Of a stretch of 64,000 bases of DNA, positions 1-8,835 are shown in pieces (position 1 is the stretch's first letter; every line of letters begins with the position of its first letter). Origin of the DNA: UASB124 sp041662445 (lineage in GTDB: Bacteria > Babelota > Babeliae > Babelales > RVW-14); assembly GCA_041662445.1 (NCBI GenBank), contig JBAZSL010000001.1:62001-126000 (forward strand), read 5' to 3'. The translations under genes were made by a program, and so were the position numbers. The notes beneath the pieces were generated by a model, which saw only the letters and a program-made list of their open reading frames with translations, did no database searches and was not told where the DNA came from.

Positions 1-881
1 CAACCAACGATATTCGATTAACAATCAAATTCGGGCACACCCAAAGCACCAAGGCGATAATTCCCACAGCAATGCCCGAGCGCTTTTTCGATGCCAATGT
101 CATATATTTTGAGGGCATGGAATCTGATGATCCATTCGCCACATTTTTTAATCTGGTTTTGAATCCGAAGGAACCATTGGTTGCAACACCCCCAAAAACA
201 ATTTTCTTCATTAAGAATCTTACATGTAAAAATGATTTTCCCAGCAAAGTATCATCTTTGCCAGCCGATGCGCGTATTACGTTAGATAATTGTATGGTTG
301 TCTTCGATGCTTCCCTATTGTCCGATTATGCTTTTTATTTTTCGTACAAGGGCAAACATTTTTGTCTTAAACGAGAAGATGATTCTTTTAAAATTGAAGA
401 GTTCTCTTTGGATAAGGCGCTTAGGCGGGCGGTCGTGTATGGAAGAACAAATATAGTTAAGCTTTTAATTAAGGCTGGCGCCAACATTAATGCAAAAGAT
501 ATTGGTTATACGGCCCTTGGATATGCCGCAACTTTGGGGCGTATCCATATCGTAGCATTCCTGCTCAATGCTGGTGCCAATAAGGAATTAGATGTAGCAT
601 TGAGAATCGCACATACCCCAGAAATCCGTCGTCTTATCGAGAATGCACTCGAAAAACAAAAGCCTGCACTACTCATGAGCTCACCAGGTTTCAAAAAAGC
701 TCAGAAGAAAGCATTGCAGATGGAGCAACAAAGCGTTGCCCGCAATGTATGGAAACAAGCGCAAGCTGGCGCTAAGTTCGATATAGAAAGCATCATTAAA
801 GCGCAGCTCATGGGCTTTGATACGTTGATACAAAGATTGCGGGAAAGCCCTGAAGAGAAGAAGCCGGCGGCGCCATTTTAG
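1..881 (+). CDS. Ankyrin-repeat protein, 5' end outside window
   Basis: The reading frame is open from base 3 up to the first ATG at 72, and the residues before that ATG align with the neighbouring ankyrin protein (1032-4193). The gene therefore starts upstream of the window and the ATG at 72 is internal. The visible part has a beta-rich module (shared pattern IFFIKNL, ITLDNCMVVFD), then about two ankyrin repeats (VVYGRTNIVKLLIKAGANIN and the following unit), then a charged helical C-terminus. The same order, beta module then ankyrin, closes the neighbour protein, so the two are paralogues. No enzyme motif is visible in this part. The role is unknown; protein binding is likely from the ankyrin repeats. 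The stop overlaps a relic of the dsbD-like gene tail. Confidence 0.8.
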   Translation, partial: TNDIRLTIKFGHTQSTKAIIPTAMPERFFDANVIYFEGMESDDPFATFFNLVLNPKEPLVATPPKTIFFIKNLTCKNDFPSKVSSLPADARITLDNCMVVFDASLLSDYAFYFSYKGKHFCLKREDDSFKIEEFSLDKALRRAVVYGRTNIVKLLIKAGANINAKDIGYTALGYAATLGRIHIVAFLLNAGANKELDVALRIAHTPEIRRLIENALEKQKPALLMSSPGFKKAQKKALQMEQQSVARNVWKQAQAGAKFDIESIIKAQLMGFDTLIQRLRESPEEKKPAAPF

Positions 882-926
882 CGCAATAACGGCTGAAGCA
901 TCATGCTGGCAACTACGAGTGCGGCA
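880..926 (-). pseudogene. Relic of dsbD/ccdA-like 3' end
   Basis: These 47 bases match 4184-4230 with three mismatches. On the minus strand they encode the last 15 codons of the DsbD-like protein (ending VLQPLLR there, MLQPLLR here), with the stop codon kept as TAA instead of TGA. The rest of the gene is absent. It lies immediately after an ankyrin gene, exactly as the intact dsbD-like gene lies after the next ankyrin gene, so it reads as a footprint of a tandem duplication of an ankyrin gene plus the flanking tail. Confidence 0.75.
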
Positions 927-1031
927 GTACTGGAAGCATAAGCTTCGCGTCAAAGTGTTGCCTTCGTGATTCCGCTTATGCCATGATCTGACATACGTGT
1001 TAAAAGTTCAATCTTGTGAGGAAAGAAAGTT

Positions 1032-4000
1032 ATGAAGTTCACGACTCTTACCAGAATTATATCTGTTATCCTTACATGTTTCATCGTTATTGGTGCTCTT
1101 GTTGCGATGAAGAAAGAAGAAGCGCCACAAACAAAAGAAGAGCGATTGATAGAAGCAGCCAAACGTGGGGATCGAACAAAAATTGATGCTCTTCTTTTTG
1201 CTAAAGAAGTTGCAGATAGGCCCAATATTAACGCCATAGATGCAGAAGGCATGACCGCTTTTTTGTGGGTGGCACGTAATGGGAAAAATGTTCTGATGGA
1301 TCTCTTAGAAGGTGCTCATGGAACACTTAAAACCAACATGCGTGGCAAAGATGGAGCAACAGCTCTTATCCTTGCATCAGAAAATGGGCATGCTTCTTTA
1401 ATCGAAACACTCATCACTAGTTTTGACCAAGACATTAACGCAAGAGACAACAACGATAACACGGCGCTTATGAAAGCGGCTATGAATGGGCACCTTTCTG
1501 TTGTAAGTATTTTAATCGATAAGGACGCTAACCCCAATCTGAAAAATTCTGATGGACTGACTGCGTTGATGGCAGCAGCCAAGAATGGTCAAGAAAAAGT
1601 CGTTCAATACTTGGTTGATTCTGGGCTCGTCAACATCGATGAACAAGGTGCAGAAGGCCGAACCGCACTTATGTTGGCAGCTATGAATAAATACCCTGCA
1701 GTAGTCGCTATTCTTCTTAAAGCTGGTGCGCTCTGGGAACTGTGTGACAAAACAGGATTAACGGTGCTTGATATAGCCAAAAATGATCTAGAAATGGGCA
1801 AACTTATCCAAGCGGCGATTGAAGCAAGAAAACAACGGCAAGAACAAGCCATGGATAGCCTGCGCCGCTACAGAAATCTGATTATGATCATGGAATATGG
1901 TGGTGAAATTTTAGATAATAATAACGCAGCAATTCTTGATCTCATCGCTGCACTTCAACAACCATGTGCTTTTATTCTTATTCCAGCGCCACTATGGGAC
2001 CATTTTATGCGAGCAGAGATTGAGGTCGAAGAGTCTACAAAGAAGATCAACGCCAAAGCGTTTTTCGATCAAACGCAATGGGATATGTACAAAATTTGCC
2101 TGAGCCCCGCTGAAGCGCAAAAAGCAGATTTTTATCTCTTGGTTCCCAAAGAATATGCCAAACAGTTAAAGAAATATTCAACGATATCGATACTCAAAGA
2201 TAAACTTTCAGAGCTCGCTGATATGCCACCAGATGAAGGGGTGCTTAATGAACTCAACGAGCTTGGAATAAATTTGATCACAACATCTAAAATCGATCCT
2301 TATGCGGAATGCGGCGAGCTTGGAAAGGTTCTTGATACCTATAATAAACCGGAGCAAGAAAAGGAACGCAGGAAGCATATAATAGATATTGTTTTCGTAG
2401 AGGAGTTCTCTCACAGCAAAGCACTGGCATGCTTGACAGAGCTTATGGCACTCAAAAAGGCTCACCGCTATTTTCTCAAACTTAAAAAAAAATTTGAAAA
2501 AGACGTAGATAAACTAGCAATTATTGATGCAGCATTATCATTCTTGCCTTGTTATAATGTTTATCTCGTAGGGCATGGAGCTTCTGCGCGTACACCATCT
2601 ATAATTGAAACTCAATTAAACTCCTTATTGCAACGAGCTCGAGAATTCGGCTTTTGGCCAGGAGTTGGAACCCTAACATTACCATCAACTTCTCCAGCAA
2701 TTCAGAAGTTTAAAGCAGATCGAGAAGGTATATCAGAAAAATTTGTTGATTTTATCGCAGGTCTTACTCCCCGTGTCTTTGGAGGCGTTCTTGAATTGCT
2801 TAATGGGGTTACAAATTTCTTTACAGTTTCAACGTGTCATGGTGCTGGTATACATCTGGCATTACCATTTGTCTTCATGAATGCGCCACAAGAACTTTCT
2901 TATACTTTGGCCATCGAAGCTCTTCTTCACGCGCCTGTAACAACTTCATCAACTTTCAGAACACGTCAAATTAAATCACCCCTTGCAGGTTCATTAACCG
3001 GTTCAATCACCCAGGATGCCGTAACATATTATTATATGGTTAGCCTTGCGTTCAAAAAATTCTTTGACGGCATCAGCAACTTCCCCACCTTTATAAAAAA
3101 TGAAGAACAACGTATTAGTGCGGCAAAACGTAAAACGCCCACTATCAAGAACAATTACTTTGCTCGACTTCTCAACTATGTTGGGAATTTTTTAGATAAT
3201 GAGGGACGCATACGAGATATTAACCATGTTCCGTGGGTTAAGTTGCCTGGCAATACTAACTGGCAAGTGGTATCGTTTCTTGATGATAATGCGTTTTTTA
3301 TTACCGATATAATGATACGAGCAAAAAGGCTGGAAGAGGCACCTCTTGCAGAGGGGCAAAGACCGCTTGGAGAAATTCTTGAGCAAAGAAAAGCACCCCA
3401 ACGAGGTTGGGAGTGTACTGTTTGCGGAACCAGCAATGTCGCAGGTGATGCAGCGTGCACAAAATGTCTGTCACCAAAACCAACGGCAAAAAAACAATCG
3501 CCGATAATCTCAGTACCCCATAACAAAAATCTCATTTTTGTCGCTACAGATGTTGTTCCGCTTACGCTATCTTTTGAAAAAGGAGGTTGGTTGTTTGATG
3601 AACCAGAACCAAAATCCATCATCCCGCTCGGAAAGCCATTATCTCTTGGCCTTAATGTAACTTTTTTTAGCTCAATCATCACACAATATGACCTTAATAC
3701 GTTGTATAAAAAAATATTAAAACCAGTCACTGATTCAGGTGATCCATTATTTAGAATGCCTGAGAACACGCTATTTTTTATTAATGAGCTTAAATGCCAA
3801 AATGGAACTTTCGACAAACAATCTGATCCTAAGGCCCAAATTACGCTCAAAAATTGTATGGTTATTTTTAACGTACCAAGTCTGGCAGATCATGATGTCT
3901 ACTTTATGGATGGCAACACTTGTTACGGGATAAAACAGGGTGCATCAAAAAACAGTACCGATCTTGATTTTGAGAGTGAAAAGGATATTGAGGCGGTTGA

Positions 4001-4193
4001 TCTCGACAAAAAACTTATTGCCGCCTTCACGCAGGGACGCATGGATTTAGTTAAAATTCTTATTAAGGCAGGAGCCAATGCTGCCGTACTCAGAGCTAAA
4101 GAAGAACCAGCGCTTAAGGTATTGCCGGTGTCAACTAGATCACGAGCAAAATCATTGTCATCGATAACATCGCCACCACTCTCAGCGCAGTAA
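1032..4193 (+). CDS. Large membrane-anchored or secreted ankyrin protein with RanBP2-type zinc finger
   Basis: 1053 residues, with AGGAAAG ahead of the ATG. The N-terminus (about residues 7-26) is a hydrophobic signal or anchor. Residues about 35-260 hold five or six ankyrin repeats (for example GATALILASENGHASLIETL). The middle is unfamiliar, but it contains a GHG motif (His515) and a later STCHGAG (Cys602) that resemble the His-Cys pair of caspase-fold (clan CD) peptidases; that is only a suggestion. A RanBP2-type zinc finger follows at about 793-819 (W-x-C-x2-C ... N ... C-x2-C). The C-terminus repeats the beta module and the short ankyrin unit seen in the upstream paralogue. The stop overlaps the convergent dsbD-like gene by 12 bases. 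A host-directed role is inferred from the eukaryote-like domains. Confidence 0.85.
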   Translation: MKFTTLTRIISVILTCFIVIGALVAMKKEEAPQTKEERLIEAAKRGDRTKIDALLFAKEVADRPNINAIDAEGMTAFLWVARNGKNVLMDLLEGAHGTLKTNMRGKDGATALILASENGHASLIETLITSFDQDINARDNNDNTALMKAAMNGHLSVVSILIDKDANPNLKNSDGLTALMAAAKNGQEKVVQYLVDSGLVNIDEQGAEGRTALMLAAMNKYPAVVAILLKAGALWELCDKTGLTVLDIAKNDLEMGKLIQAAIEARKQRQEQAMDSLRRYRNLIMIMEYGGEILDNNNAAILDLIAALQQPCAFILIPAPLWDHFMRAEIEVEESTKKINAKAFFDQTQWDMYKICLSPAEAQKADFYLLVPKEYAKQLKKYSTISILKDKLSELADMPPDEGVLNELNELGINLITTSKIDPYAECGELGKVLDTYNKPEQEKERRKHIIDIVFVEEFSHSKALACLTELMALKKAHRYFLKLKKKFEKDVDKLAIIDAALSFLPCYNVYLVGHGASARTPSIIETQLNSLLQRAREFGFWPGVGTLTLPSTSPAIQKFKADREGISEKFVDFIAGLTPRVFGGVLELLNGVTNFFTVSTCHGAGIHLALPFVFMNAPQELSYTLAIEALLHAPVTTSSTFRTRQIKSPLAGSLTGSITQDAVTYYYMVSLAFKKFFDGISNFPTFIKNEEQRISAAKRKTPTIKNNYFARLLNYVGNFLDNEGRIRDINHVPWVKLPGNTNWQVVSFLDDNAFFITDIMIRAKRLEEAPLAEGQRPLGEILEQRKAPQRGWECTVCGTSNVAGDAACTKCLSPKPTAKKQSPIISVPHNKNLIFVATDVVPLTLSFEKGGWLFDEPEPKSIIPLGKPLSLGLNVTFFSSIITQYDLNTLYKKILKPVTDSGDPLFRMPENTLFFINELKCQNGTFDKQSDPKAQITLKNCMVIFNVPSLADHDVYFMDGNTCYGIKQGASKNSTDLDFESEKDIEAVDLDKKLIAAFTQGRMDLVKILIKAGANAAVLRAKEEPALKVLPVSTRSRAKSLSSITSPPLSAQ

Positions 4194-5039
4194 CGGCTGA
4201 AGCACCATGCTGGCAACCACGAGTGCGGCAAAGAGAGCAAGTGCGCCAAGTACTATTGCCAACCAGCCAACTCTCCCCTTGGTCCAATAGTAGGCAGTAG
4301 CTATAAGGGCAACGATCAGATAAATAGCGAGCGCTGCACCATCGCCGATAATACCCTGGGCAAAATAGCCGCACATCGCCAAAATGATAAAACCAAACGC
4401 TTTTTTGATCTGATCCATCCACTCACCAGCACGTGGTAAAAGTGTGAGCGAACTTGAGAAGGTGCCGACAATGAGGAGCAAAACGCCGAGACCTAAGGCA
4501 AAACTGAAGAGCATTAAAAAACCAATAAGCGGTGGTTGCTTGGCGGCAACTCCTAATAAAAGCCCGAGCGCTGGCGTTAAGCAGGGCGAGGTGACGGTGC
4601 CTGAAACAATGCCAAGAATAAAGCAATTAAATAATGAGCGTTGTTGCGCGCCTCCATCTTTTATCAACGCAAAACTGGGGATATAAAGTTCATAAAAACC
4701 AAACATTGAAAATGCAAGATACATAAAAAACGCGATAACCAGCAGTACAAACCATGGCTGTGCAAACCAAGATCCAAATATAATGCCGGTCATTGCAGAA
4801 ACGTATCCCAGTGTGGCATAGATCAAAGCTATTCCGCATACGTAGGCAAGCGATGAAAAAAAGCTATACCACCATGAACGAGGACCTTGCGATTGTAAGA
4901 TTCCGGCAGTGATAGGAATCATTGGATAGATGCAAGGCGTAAAACTCACTAAGACGCCTGCAAGGAAAGAAAGTGCTACGATGTACCATGTCGACTGGTT
5001 GCCGGTAAGTGATTGTGAAAGCAAGACGTTAACATCCAT
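4182..5039 (-). CDS. CcdA/DsbD-type transmembrane thiol-disulfide electron transporter
   Basis: 285 residues and about seven or eight hydrophobic segments, with the two half-repeats typical of the DsbD transmembrane domain. Each carries its cysteine in a Pro-rich context: SFTPCIYPMIPIT (Cys36) and VTSPCLTPALG. In the family, these cysteines shuttle electrons from cytoplasmic thioredoxin to periplasmic proteins. The N-terminal and C-terminal thioredoxin-like domains of full DsbD are absent, so it is the CcdA-like form and needs an external partner; the thioredoxin lipoprotein at 35355-35810 is a candidate (inference). The start is well set by AAGGAG just before the ATG. The 3' end overlaps the convergent ankyrin gene. 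Confidence 0.9.
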   Translation of the reverse strand: MDVNVLLSQSLTGNQSTWYIVALSFLAGVLVSFTPCIYPMIPITAGILQSQGPRSWWYSFFSSLAYVCGIALIYATLGYVSAMTGIIFGSWFAQPWFVLLVIAFFMYLAFSMFGFYELYIPSFALIKDGGAQQRSLFNCFILGIVSGTVTSPCLTPALGLLLGVAAKQPPLIGFLMLFSFALGLGVLLLIVGTFSSSLTLLPRAGEWMDQIKKAFGFIILAMCGYFAQGIIGDGAALAIYLIVALIATAYYWTKGRVGWLAIVLGALALFAALVVASMVLQPLLR

Positions 5040-5174
5040 ATGGTCTCCTTAATGGTAATGAGTAAAACATTCTCCAATGTACGTGACTTATTTTTTTCTT
5101 GGCAAGTTTTGATTTTCTTTGTGCGATAAGCTAGGGTGCTGATAGTGTCCATCGGTTTTTTGAGAGGGGAATGC

Positions 5175-5726
5175 ATGAATACTAAAATGTTTGGTACATT
5201 GGCAGCGCTTCTCGTAATCATCGGTTTCTTGGGAGCAAAAAAAATGTCGACAAAGAATCATACCATACAATTAACCAGCTCATCATTTACCCATCAATCA
5301 CGCCTCCCTATTGACCACACGTGTGAGGGCAAAGATATCTCGCCGCACCTCAGCTGGAGTAATGTTCCGGCAGGAGTTAAAAGCTTTGCCTTGATCTGTG
5401 ACGATCCTGATGCACCCGCAAAAACATGGTTGCATTGGACAATTTTTAACATCCCCTCCACGGTTACCACGCTTGCCCAAGGAGTTGCAACCACACCAAA
5501 GCTAGCCAATGGAGCGTGCCAGGGAATTACCGATTTTGGCAGCGTTGGTTTTGGTGGTGCATGTCCGCCTAAGGGGCATGGAACCCATCATTATATTTTC
5601 ACTTTGTATGCTTTGGACACACTTCTTAACCTTGAACCGGGCATTTCGCGTGCTGTTCTTGAAAATGCTATGAAAGGTCATATCCTAGCTACTGGTCAAC
5701 TTATAGGAACGTATTCTCGTGAGTAA
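5175..5726 (+). CDS. PEBP-family (YbhB/YbcL, Raf-kinase-inhibitor-like) protein, exported
   Basis: 183 residues from the ATG at 5175, which has AGAGGGG 5 to 10 bases upstream; a longer GTG reading from 5136 lacks this. An N-terminal hydrophobic stretch (FGTLAALLVIIGFLGA) suggests export or anchoring. The family motifs are clear: SPHLSWSNVPAG, ALICDDPDAP, WLHWTIFNIP, and GGACPPKGHGTHHYIFTLYALD, which form the anion-binding pocket. Bacterial PEBP proteins have no settled function; ligand binding or protease inhibition has been proposed. It is followed closely by ftsY and is divergent from the dsbD-like gene. Confidence 0.9.
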   Translation: MNTKMFGTLAALLVIIGFLGAKKMSTKNHTIQLTSSSFTHQSRLPIDHTCEGKDISPHLSWSNVPAGVKSFALICDDPDAPAKTWLHWTIFNIPSTVTTLAQGVATTPKLANGACQGITDFGSVGFGGACPPKGHGTHHYIFTLYALDTLLNLEPGISRAVLENAMKGHILATGQLIGTYSRE

Positions 5727-5736
5727 CAGATAGGCT

Positions 5737-6630
5737 ATGTTTAATTTTATTAAAAACAAATTCAAAAAAATTTACACAACGGTCACGAGTCAGATATCGT
5801 CACTGTTTTCCGGCAATAAATTTGATGAGAATTTTCTCAAAGAACTCTCGGCCGTACTTATTAAAGCTGATACCGGTGTTCACATTACCGAAGAGATTGT
5901 TAAAACTCTTTCTACCGGCATGCGCGCGGCGTCTATCACCACGCTTGAACAGGCACGCGAAGCGCTGGGAAAAGAACTTGTCGCGCTTCTCCAGACACCA
6001 CAAACACCGGAGTCAACTCCACGCATTACTCTTATTGTGGGTGTTAACGGAAGCGGCAAAACAACGTTTGTTGCAAAGTATGCCAACCTTATGAAAAAGA
6101 ATGGCAAACGCGTGCTGGTTATTGCGGGCGATACATTTCGCGCTGCTGCTACTGAACAGTTGTGTGTATGGGCATCATCGATTGGTGTAACTGTTCATGT
6201 CGGCAAAGACGGACAAGATCCGGCGGCTGTTGTCTATGATGGATGCAAAAAGTTTGTTGATGAATCGTATGACTGCTTAATTATTGATACTGCAGGACGG
6301 CTTCAAACCAAAACAAACCTCATGCGTGAACTTGAAAAAATTAAACGCACGATCAATAAACAACTTCCCGGGGCATCAATTGCAACATGGCTGACGATTG
6401 ATGCAATGCTGGGACAAAACAGTCTCGCTCAGGCTGATCTTTTCCATCAAGCAACGCCGCTTGATGGCATTGTTCTTACTAAACTTGATGGCACCGGCAA
6501 AGGTGGCATCGTGTTTGCGATCACTCAAAAACTTAAAATCCCCATTGTGTATGTAACCTATGGAGAACGTATTGACGATGTTGGATTGTTTGAAGCACAG
6601 GAGTATGTGAACGGTTTATTGCGTGATTAA
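5737..6630 (+). CDS. ftsY: Signal recognition particle receptor FtsY
   Basis: 297 residues. The NG domain is complete: P-loop GVNGSGKTT, then GDTFRAAATEQL, the DTAGRL switch, and TKLDGTGKGG near the C-terminus. FtsY docks SRP-ribosome complexes at the membrane so that proteins reach the Sec/YidC machinery (yidC is at 25025-26632). The acidic A domain found in E. coli FtsY is missing; only a short basic amphipathic N-terminus (MFNFIKNKFKKIY) is there for membrane contact. The GTPase switch reads ATWLTIDAMLGQN where most homologues have LVLDATTGQN. Confidence 0.97.
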   Translation: MFNFIKNKFKKIYTTVTSQISSLFSGNKFDENFLKELSAVLIKADTGVHITEEIVKTLSTGMRAASITTLEQAREALGKELVALLQTPQTPESTPRITLIVGVNGSGKTTFVAKYANLMKKNGKRVLVIAGDTFRAAATEQLCVWASSIGVTVHVGKDGQDPAAVVYDGCKKFVDESYDCLIIDTAGRLQTKTNLMRELEKIKRTINKQLPGASIATWLTIDAMLGQNSLAQADLFHQATPLDGIVLTKLDGTGKGGIVFAITQKLKIPIVYVTYGERIDDVGLFEAQEYVNGLLRD

Positions 6631-6640
6631 GGAGAGGAAA

Positions 6641-7246
6641 ATGATGAAAACAAAAATCTTATTTTGTTATATAGGTTTCATTGCATATGTAAGCGTGCCA
6701 CTTGATGCCCGCCATCTGTTGCCCTCAATCGATCGCATCCGTAAAAAAGTTGAAAATACCGTTACTACTCAATCAGACAACTTCAAAGACATACTCGCCA
6801 AAGCTGGAATCACCAATAATGTTGTCAGTGGACACCACATACTGCGTGGCGAGCAAATATCTGCGGTCAAAGAACTCAGCCTTACTGACGTCGAGAAAGC
6901 TCTTAATGATCTTTACTGGAGTAGTCAAAAAGAATTTGTTGATGCATTGACGCAGCAAATGAAACAATCTGAAGTCCAGGCAATGATACTGTTGAAACAA
7001 AAAATAAAAGAGAAATATAGTACGGAAAAAACACCCATTATTGTCTATGCTCAAACTTTGGCCAATGAAGAGAAGCAGCTGGATGATCTTTTTCAGGCGT
7101 GGCTACGCCTTTCAAATACGAGCAACATGGTCACGAAAGATAAAAAACAACATGTCAAAAAGCTTAAAGAGCTGTACGAGCGGCATACACAGCTTAAGCA
7201 GACGCTTGAAAGTTTGATCAAAACAACCAATGCACTTATCTCATAA
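6641..7246 (+). CDS. Exported helical protein of unknown function
   Basis: 201 residues from the ATG at 6641 with GGAGAGG 4 bases before it; a GTG at 6623 would overlap ftsY and lacks a good site. A signal peptide is visible (KTKILFCYIGFIAYVSVPLDA). The mature part is Lys/Glu/Gln-rich and predicted helical, and coiled-coil-like in the last 80 residues (KKQHVKKLKELYERHTQLKQ). I recognise no family. Its position between ftsY and prmC suggests co-transcription, but this says little about its role. Confidence 0.75.
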   Translation: MMKTKILFCYIGFIAYVSVPLDARHLLPSIDRIRKKVENTVTTQSDNFKDILAKAGITNNVVSGHHILRGEQISAVKELSLTDVEKALNDLYWSSQKEFVDALTQQMKQSEVQAMILLKQKIKEKYSTEKTPIIVYAQTLANEEKQLDDLFQAWLRLSNTSNMVTKDKKQHVKKLKELYERHTQLKQTLESLIKTTNALIS

Positions 7247-7262
7247 CATAATCAACACGCAC

Positions 7263-8147
7263 ATGACACGCTCATTACATCAATTCATTGAAAATATCGC
7301 AACACGACTGGCCACGTGTTGCGTGCATGAACGCGAGGCCACGCAAGAAGCTTGGCTTATTCTTGAAAAAGTTATGGATACGACACGAACCAATTTGCTT
7401 TCCATGGCATCCATTGCATTGACACCTGCACAACAGAAGCGCCTTGATTTTCTAGTTGAACAGCGTGTGGTGCATCATCAGCCCTTGGCGTATCTTCTTG
7501 GTTCTGTTCCTTTTTGTGATCTTGATATTCTTGTTGAGCCGCCCATCCTCATTCCTCGTCCCGAAACTGAAGAATGGGTAACATGGCTCATTGAACAACT
7601 TAAATGTGTGCAGCCTGAACGTTTTACAATTCTTGATCTGTGTACGGGCAGTGGCTGTATAGCTCTTGCACTGGCACACGCATTCCCTCTCGCCACGGTA
7701 ATTGGCGTTGATAATAATCCACATGCACTTGCGCTTGCGAACAAGAATAAAAAGCATCTCAACATCGCGAATGCCACTTTTATGTGCGGTGATCTTTTTG
7801 CAGCACTTCCTCATGATTTTACCTGTGATCTCATTGTGGCAAATCCGCCTTACATTACTGAAAATGAGTATCATCAGTTACAACCAGAAGTTGCTCAGTG
7901 GGAAGATAAGAATGCACTTGTTGCCAGCAACCATGGGTTGGACTTTTATCAACGCATTGCACAGAACGCAGGCAGATATCTTACGGCACATTCTCTGTTT
8001 GTATCACGCGATCTTCCTCGTATTTCTCTTGAAGTTGGCCTGTCGCCTGAAAGCGTCGTTGCCATCTGTCGTGATGCAGGATTTAATCGATGTGAACTGC
8101 ATTGTGACATGCAAGGTAGTCCTCGCTGGGCAGTGGTACGCATTTGA
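7263..8147 (+). CDS. prmC: Release factor glutamine methyltransferase PrmC
   Basis: 294 residues from the ATG at 7263 (an in-frame ATG at 7230 overlaps the previous gene). It has the substrate-recognition helical N-domain, then the SAM-binding motif ILDLCTGSGCIALALAHAFP, and the NPPY catalytic motif in LIVANPPYITENEY, which is diagnostic for glutamine N5-methylation of the GGQ motif in RF1 and RF2. The motif PLAYLLGSVPFCDLDI and IPRPETEEWV are also standard. The stretch FVSRDLPRISLEVGLS is slightly off the usual ISLEIG motif arrangement (an extra segment before LEVG). Confidence 0.93.
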   Translation: MTRSLHQFIENIATRLATCCVHEREATQEAWLILEKVMDTTRTNLLSMASIALTPAQQKRLDFLVEQRVVHHQPLAYLLGSVPFCDLDILVEPPILIPRPETEEWVTWLIEQLKCVQPERFTILDLCTGSGCIALALAHAFPLATVIGVDNNPHALALANKNKKHLNIANATFMCGDLFAALPHDFTCDLIVANPPYITENEYHQLQPEVAQWEDKNALVASNHGLDFYQRIAQNAGRYLTAHSLFVSRDLPRISLEVGLSPESVVAICRDAGFNRCELHCDMQGSPRWAVVRI

Positions 8148-8152
8148 CAAGC

Positions 8153-8246
8153 AAAACCACTTTTTGTATGGTTGATGAACATTCCGGCAGTAGAATCTGA
8201 GAAAAAGTGATTAATAGAAAAAGTTCCAGAGAAAAACCACTTTTTC
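8153..8246. repeat. Short direct and inverted A/T-rich repeats after prmC, possible terminator
   Basis: The string AAAACCACTTTTT occurs at 8153-8165 and again at 8233-8245. Between them lie GAAAAAGT-type complements; GAAAAAGT at 8217-8224 can pair with ACTTTTTC at 8239-8246 over a 14-base loop. The stems are only A/T-rich and 8 bp, so termination is plausible but not strong. Confidence 0.4.
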
Positions 8247-8308
8247 AGCTGCTTTTACGTTTTTCTTCACTTATTCTTTTCACGCAGTGTAAGTTGGCGC
8301 TAGTTGTT

Positions 8309-8331
8309 TTGACATAATTTCGCGAAATTAT
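8309..8331 (+). promoter_or_regulatory. TTGACA box overlapping an 18-bp perfect palindrome
   Basis: TTGACA at 8309-8314 is a consensus -35 box. The 18-base perfect palindrome ATAATTTCGCGAAATTAT occupies 8314-8331, where a dimeric repressor would block polymerase. A convincing -10 is not obvious: TAGATA at 8337-8342 is 22 bases away and TAGAAT at 8345-8350 is 30 bases away. It sits 39 bases upstream of the secreted small-protein gene at 8370. Confidence 0.5.
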
Positions 8332-8369
8332 TTTTGTAGATAAGTAGAATTTACAGAGGATGTATCTTT

Positions 8370-8804
8370 ATGAAAATGATACCATGTACAAAAATGTACT
8401 TACCCTTGGCTGTTGCAATGGCACTTTTAGGAACAAGTTTATCGCTGACCGCTGGTGATACTAATGAACAAACACCAGAAGAGCAGAGATTAATTACGGC
8501 CGCACAAAGACATATTGAGCAAGCCTGGAAAAAGAATCAGGACCAGGGCGATATTCAACGTGTTTCGTGTACCTTCACGTCTGATGAGGTATGTGTGAAA
8601 ACAGACTTTTCTGACTACCGCAAAAAACGTGATCGTTACACCAAGCCTAATAAAATAGCTCTATCTTCGCCGATTACTGAAATCACCTTTAACCCTGCTT
8701 CGAATAAGCAGTCACTTTTTGTGGTAACAAAGAAAAATTCTACACGTCGTTTGCAGGAAAAGCATGTACCAATTCCTGCAGGATCTTTTCTCTCAACTAT
8801 TTAA
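8370..8804 (+). CDS. Small exported protein of unknown function
   Basis: 144 residues with AGAGGA before the ATG and a clear signal peptide (MYLPLAVAMALLGTSLSLTAG). The mature protein is about 115 residues, charged, with two cysteines (SCTF, EVCVKT) that could form a disulfide, and a beta-rich C-terminal half. No known family is recognised. It has its own upstream palindrome (8314-8331), so it may be a regulated envelope or secreted factor. The rubredoxin gene follows 32 bases after its stop. Confidence 0.7.
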   Translation: MKMIPCTKMYLPLAVAMALLGTSLSLTAGDTNEQTPEEQRLITAAQRHIEQAWKKNQDQGDIQRVSCTFTSDEVCVKTDFSDYRKKRDRYTKPNKIALSSPITEITFNPASNKQSLFVVTKKNSTRRLQEKHVPIPAGSFLSTI

Positions 8805-8835
8805 AAACATAGTTATTTTAACGAGAGGGTGGAGA

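Noticed and set aside
3176..3850. 224-residue open frame on the minus strand
   Set aside because: It is fully within the large ankyrin gene, has no family features and no ribosome site. It is a shadow.
5136..5174. Earlier GTG start for the PEBP protein
   Set aside because: No ribosome site; the ATG at 5175 has AGAGGGG at good distance and begins a signal sequence.
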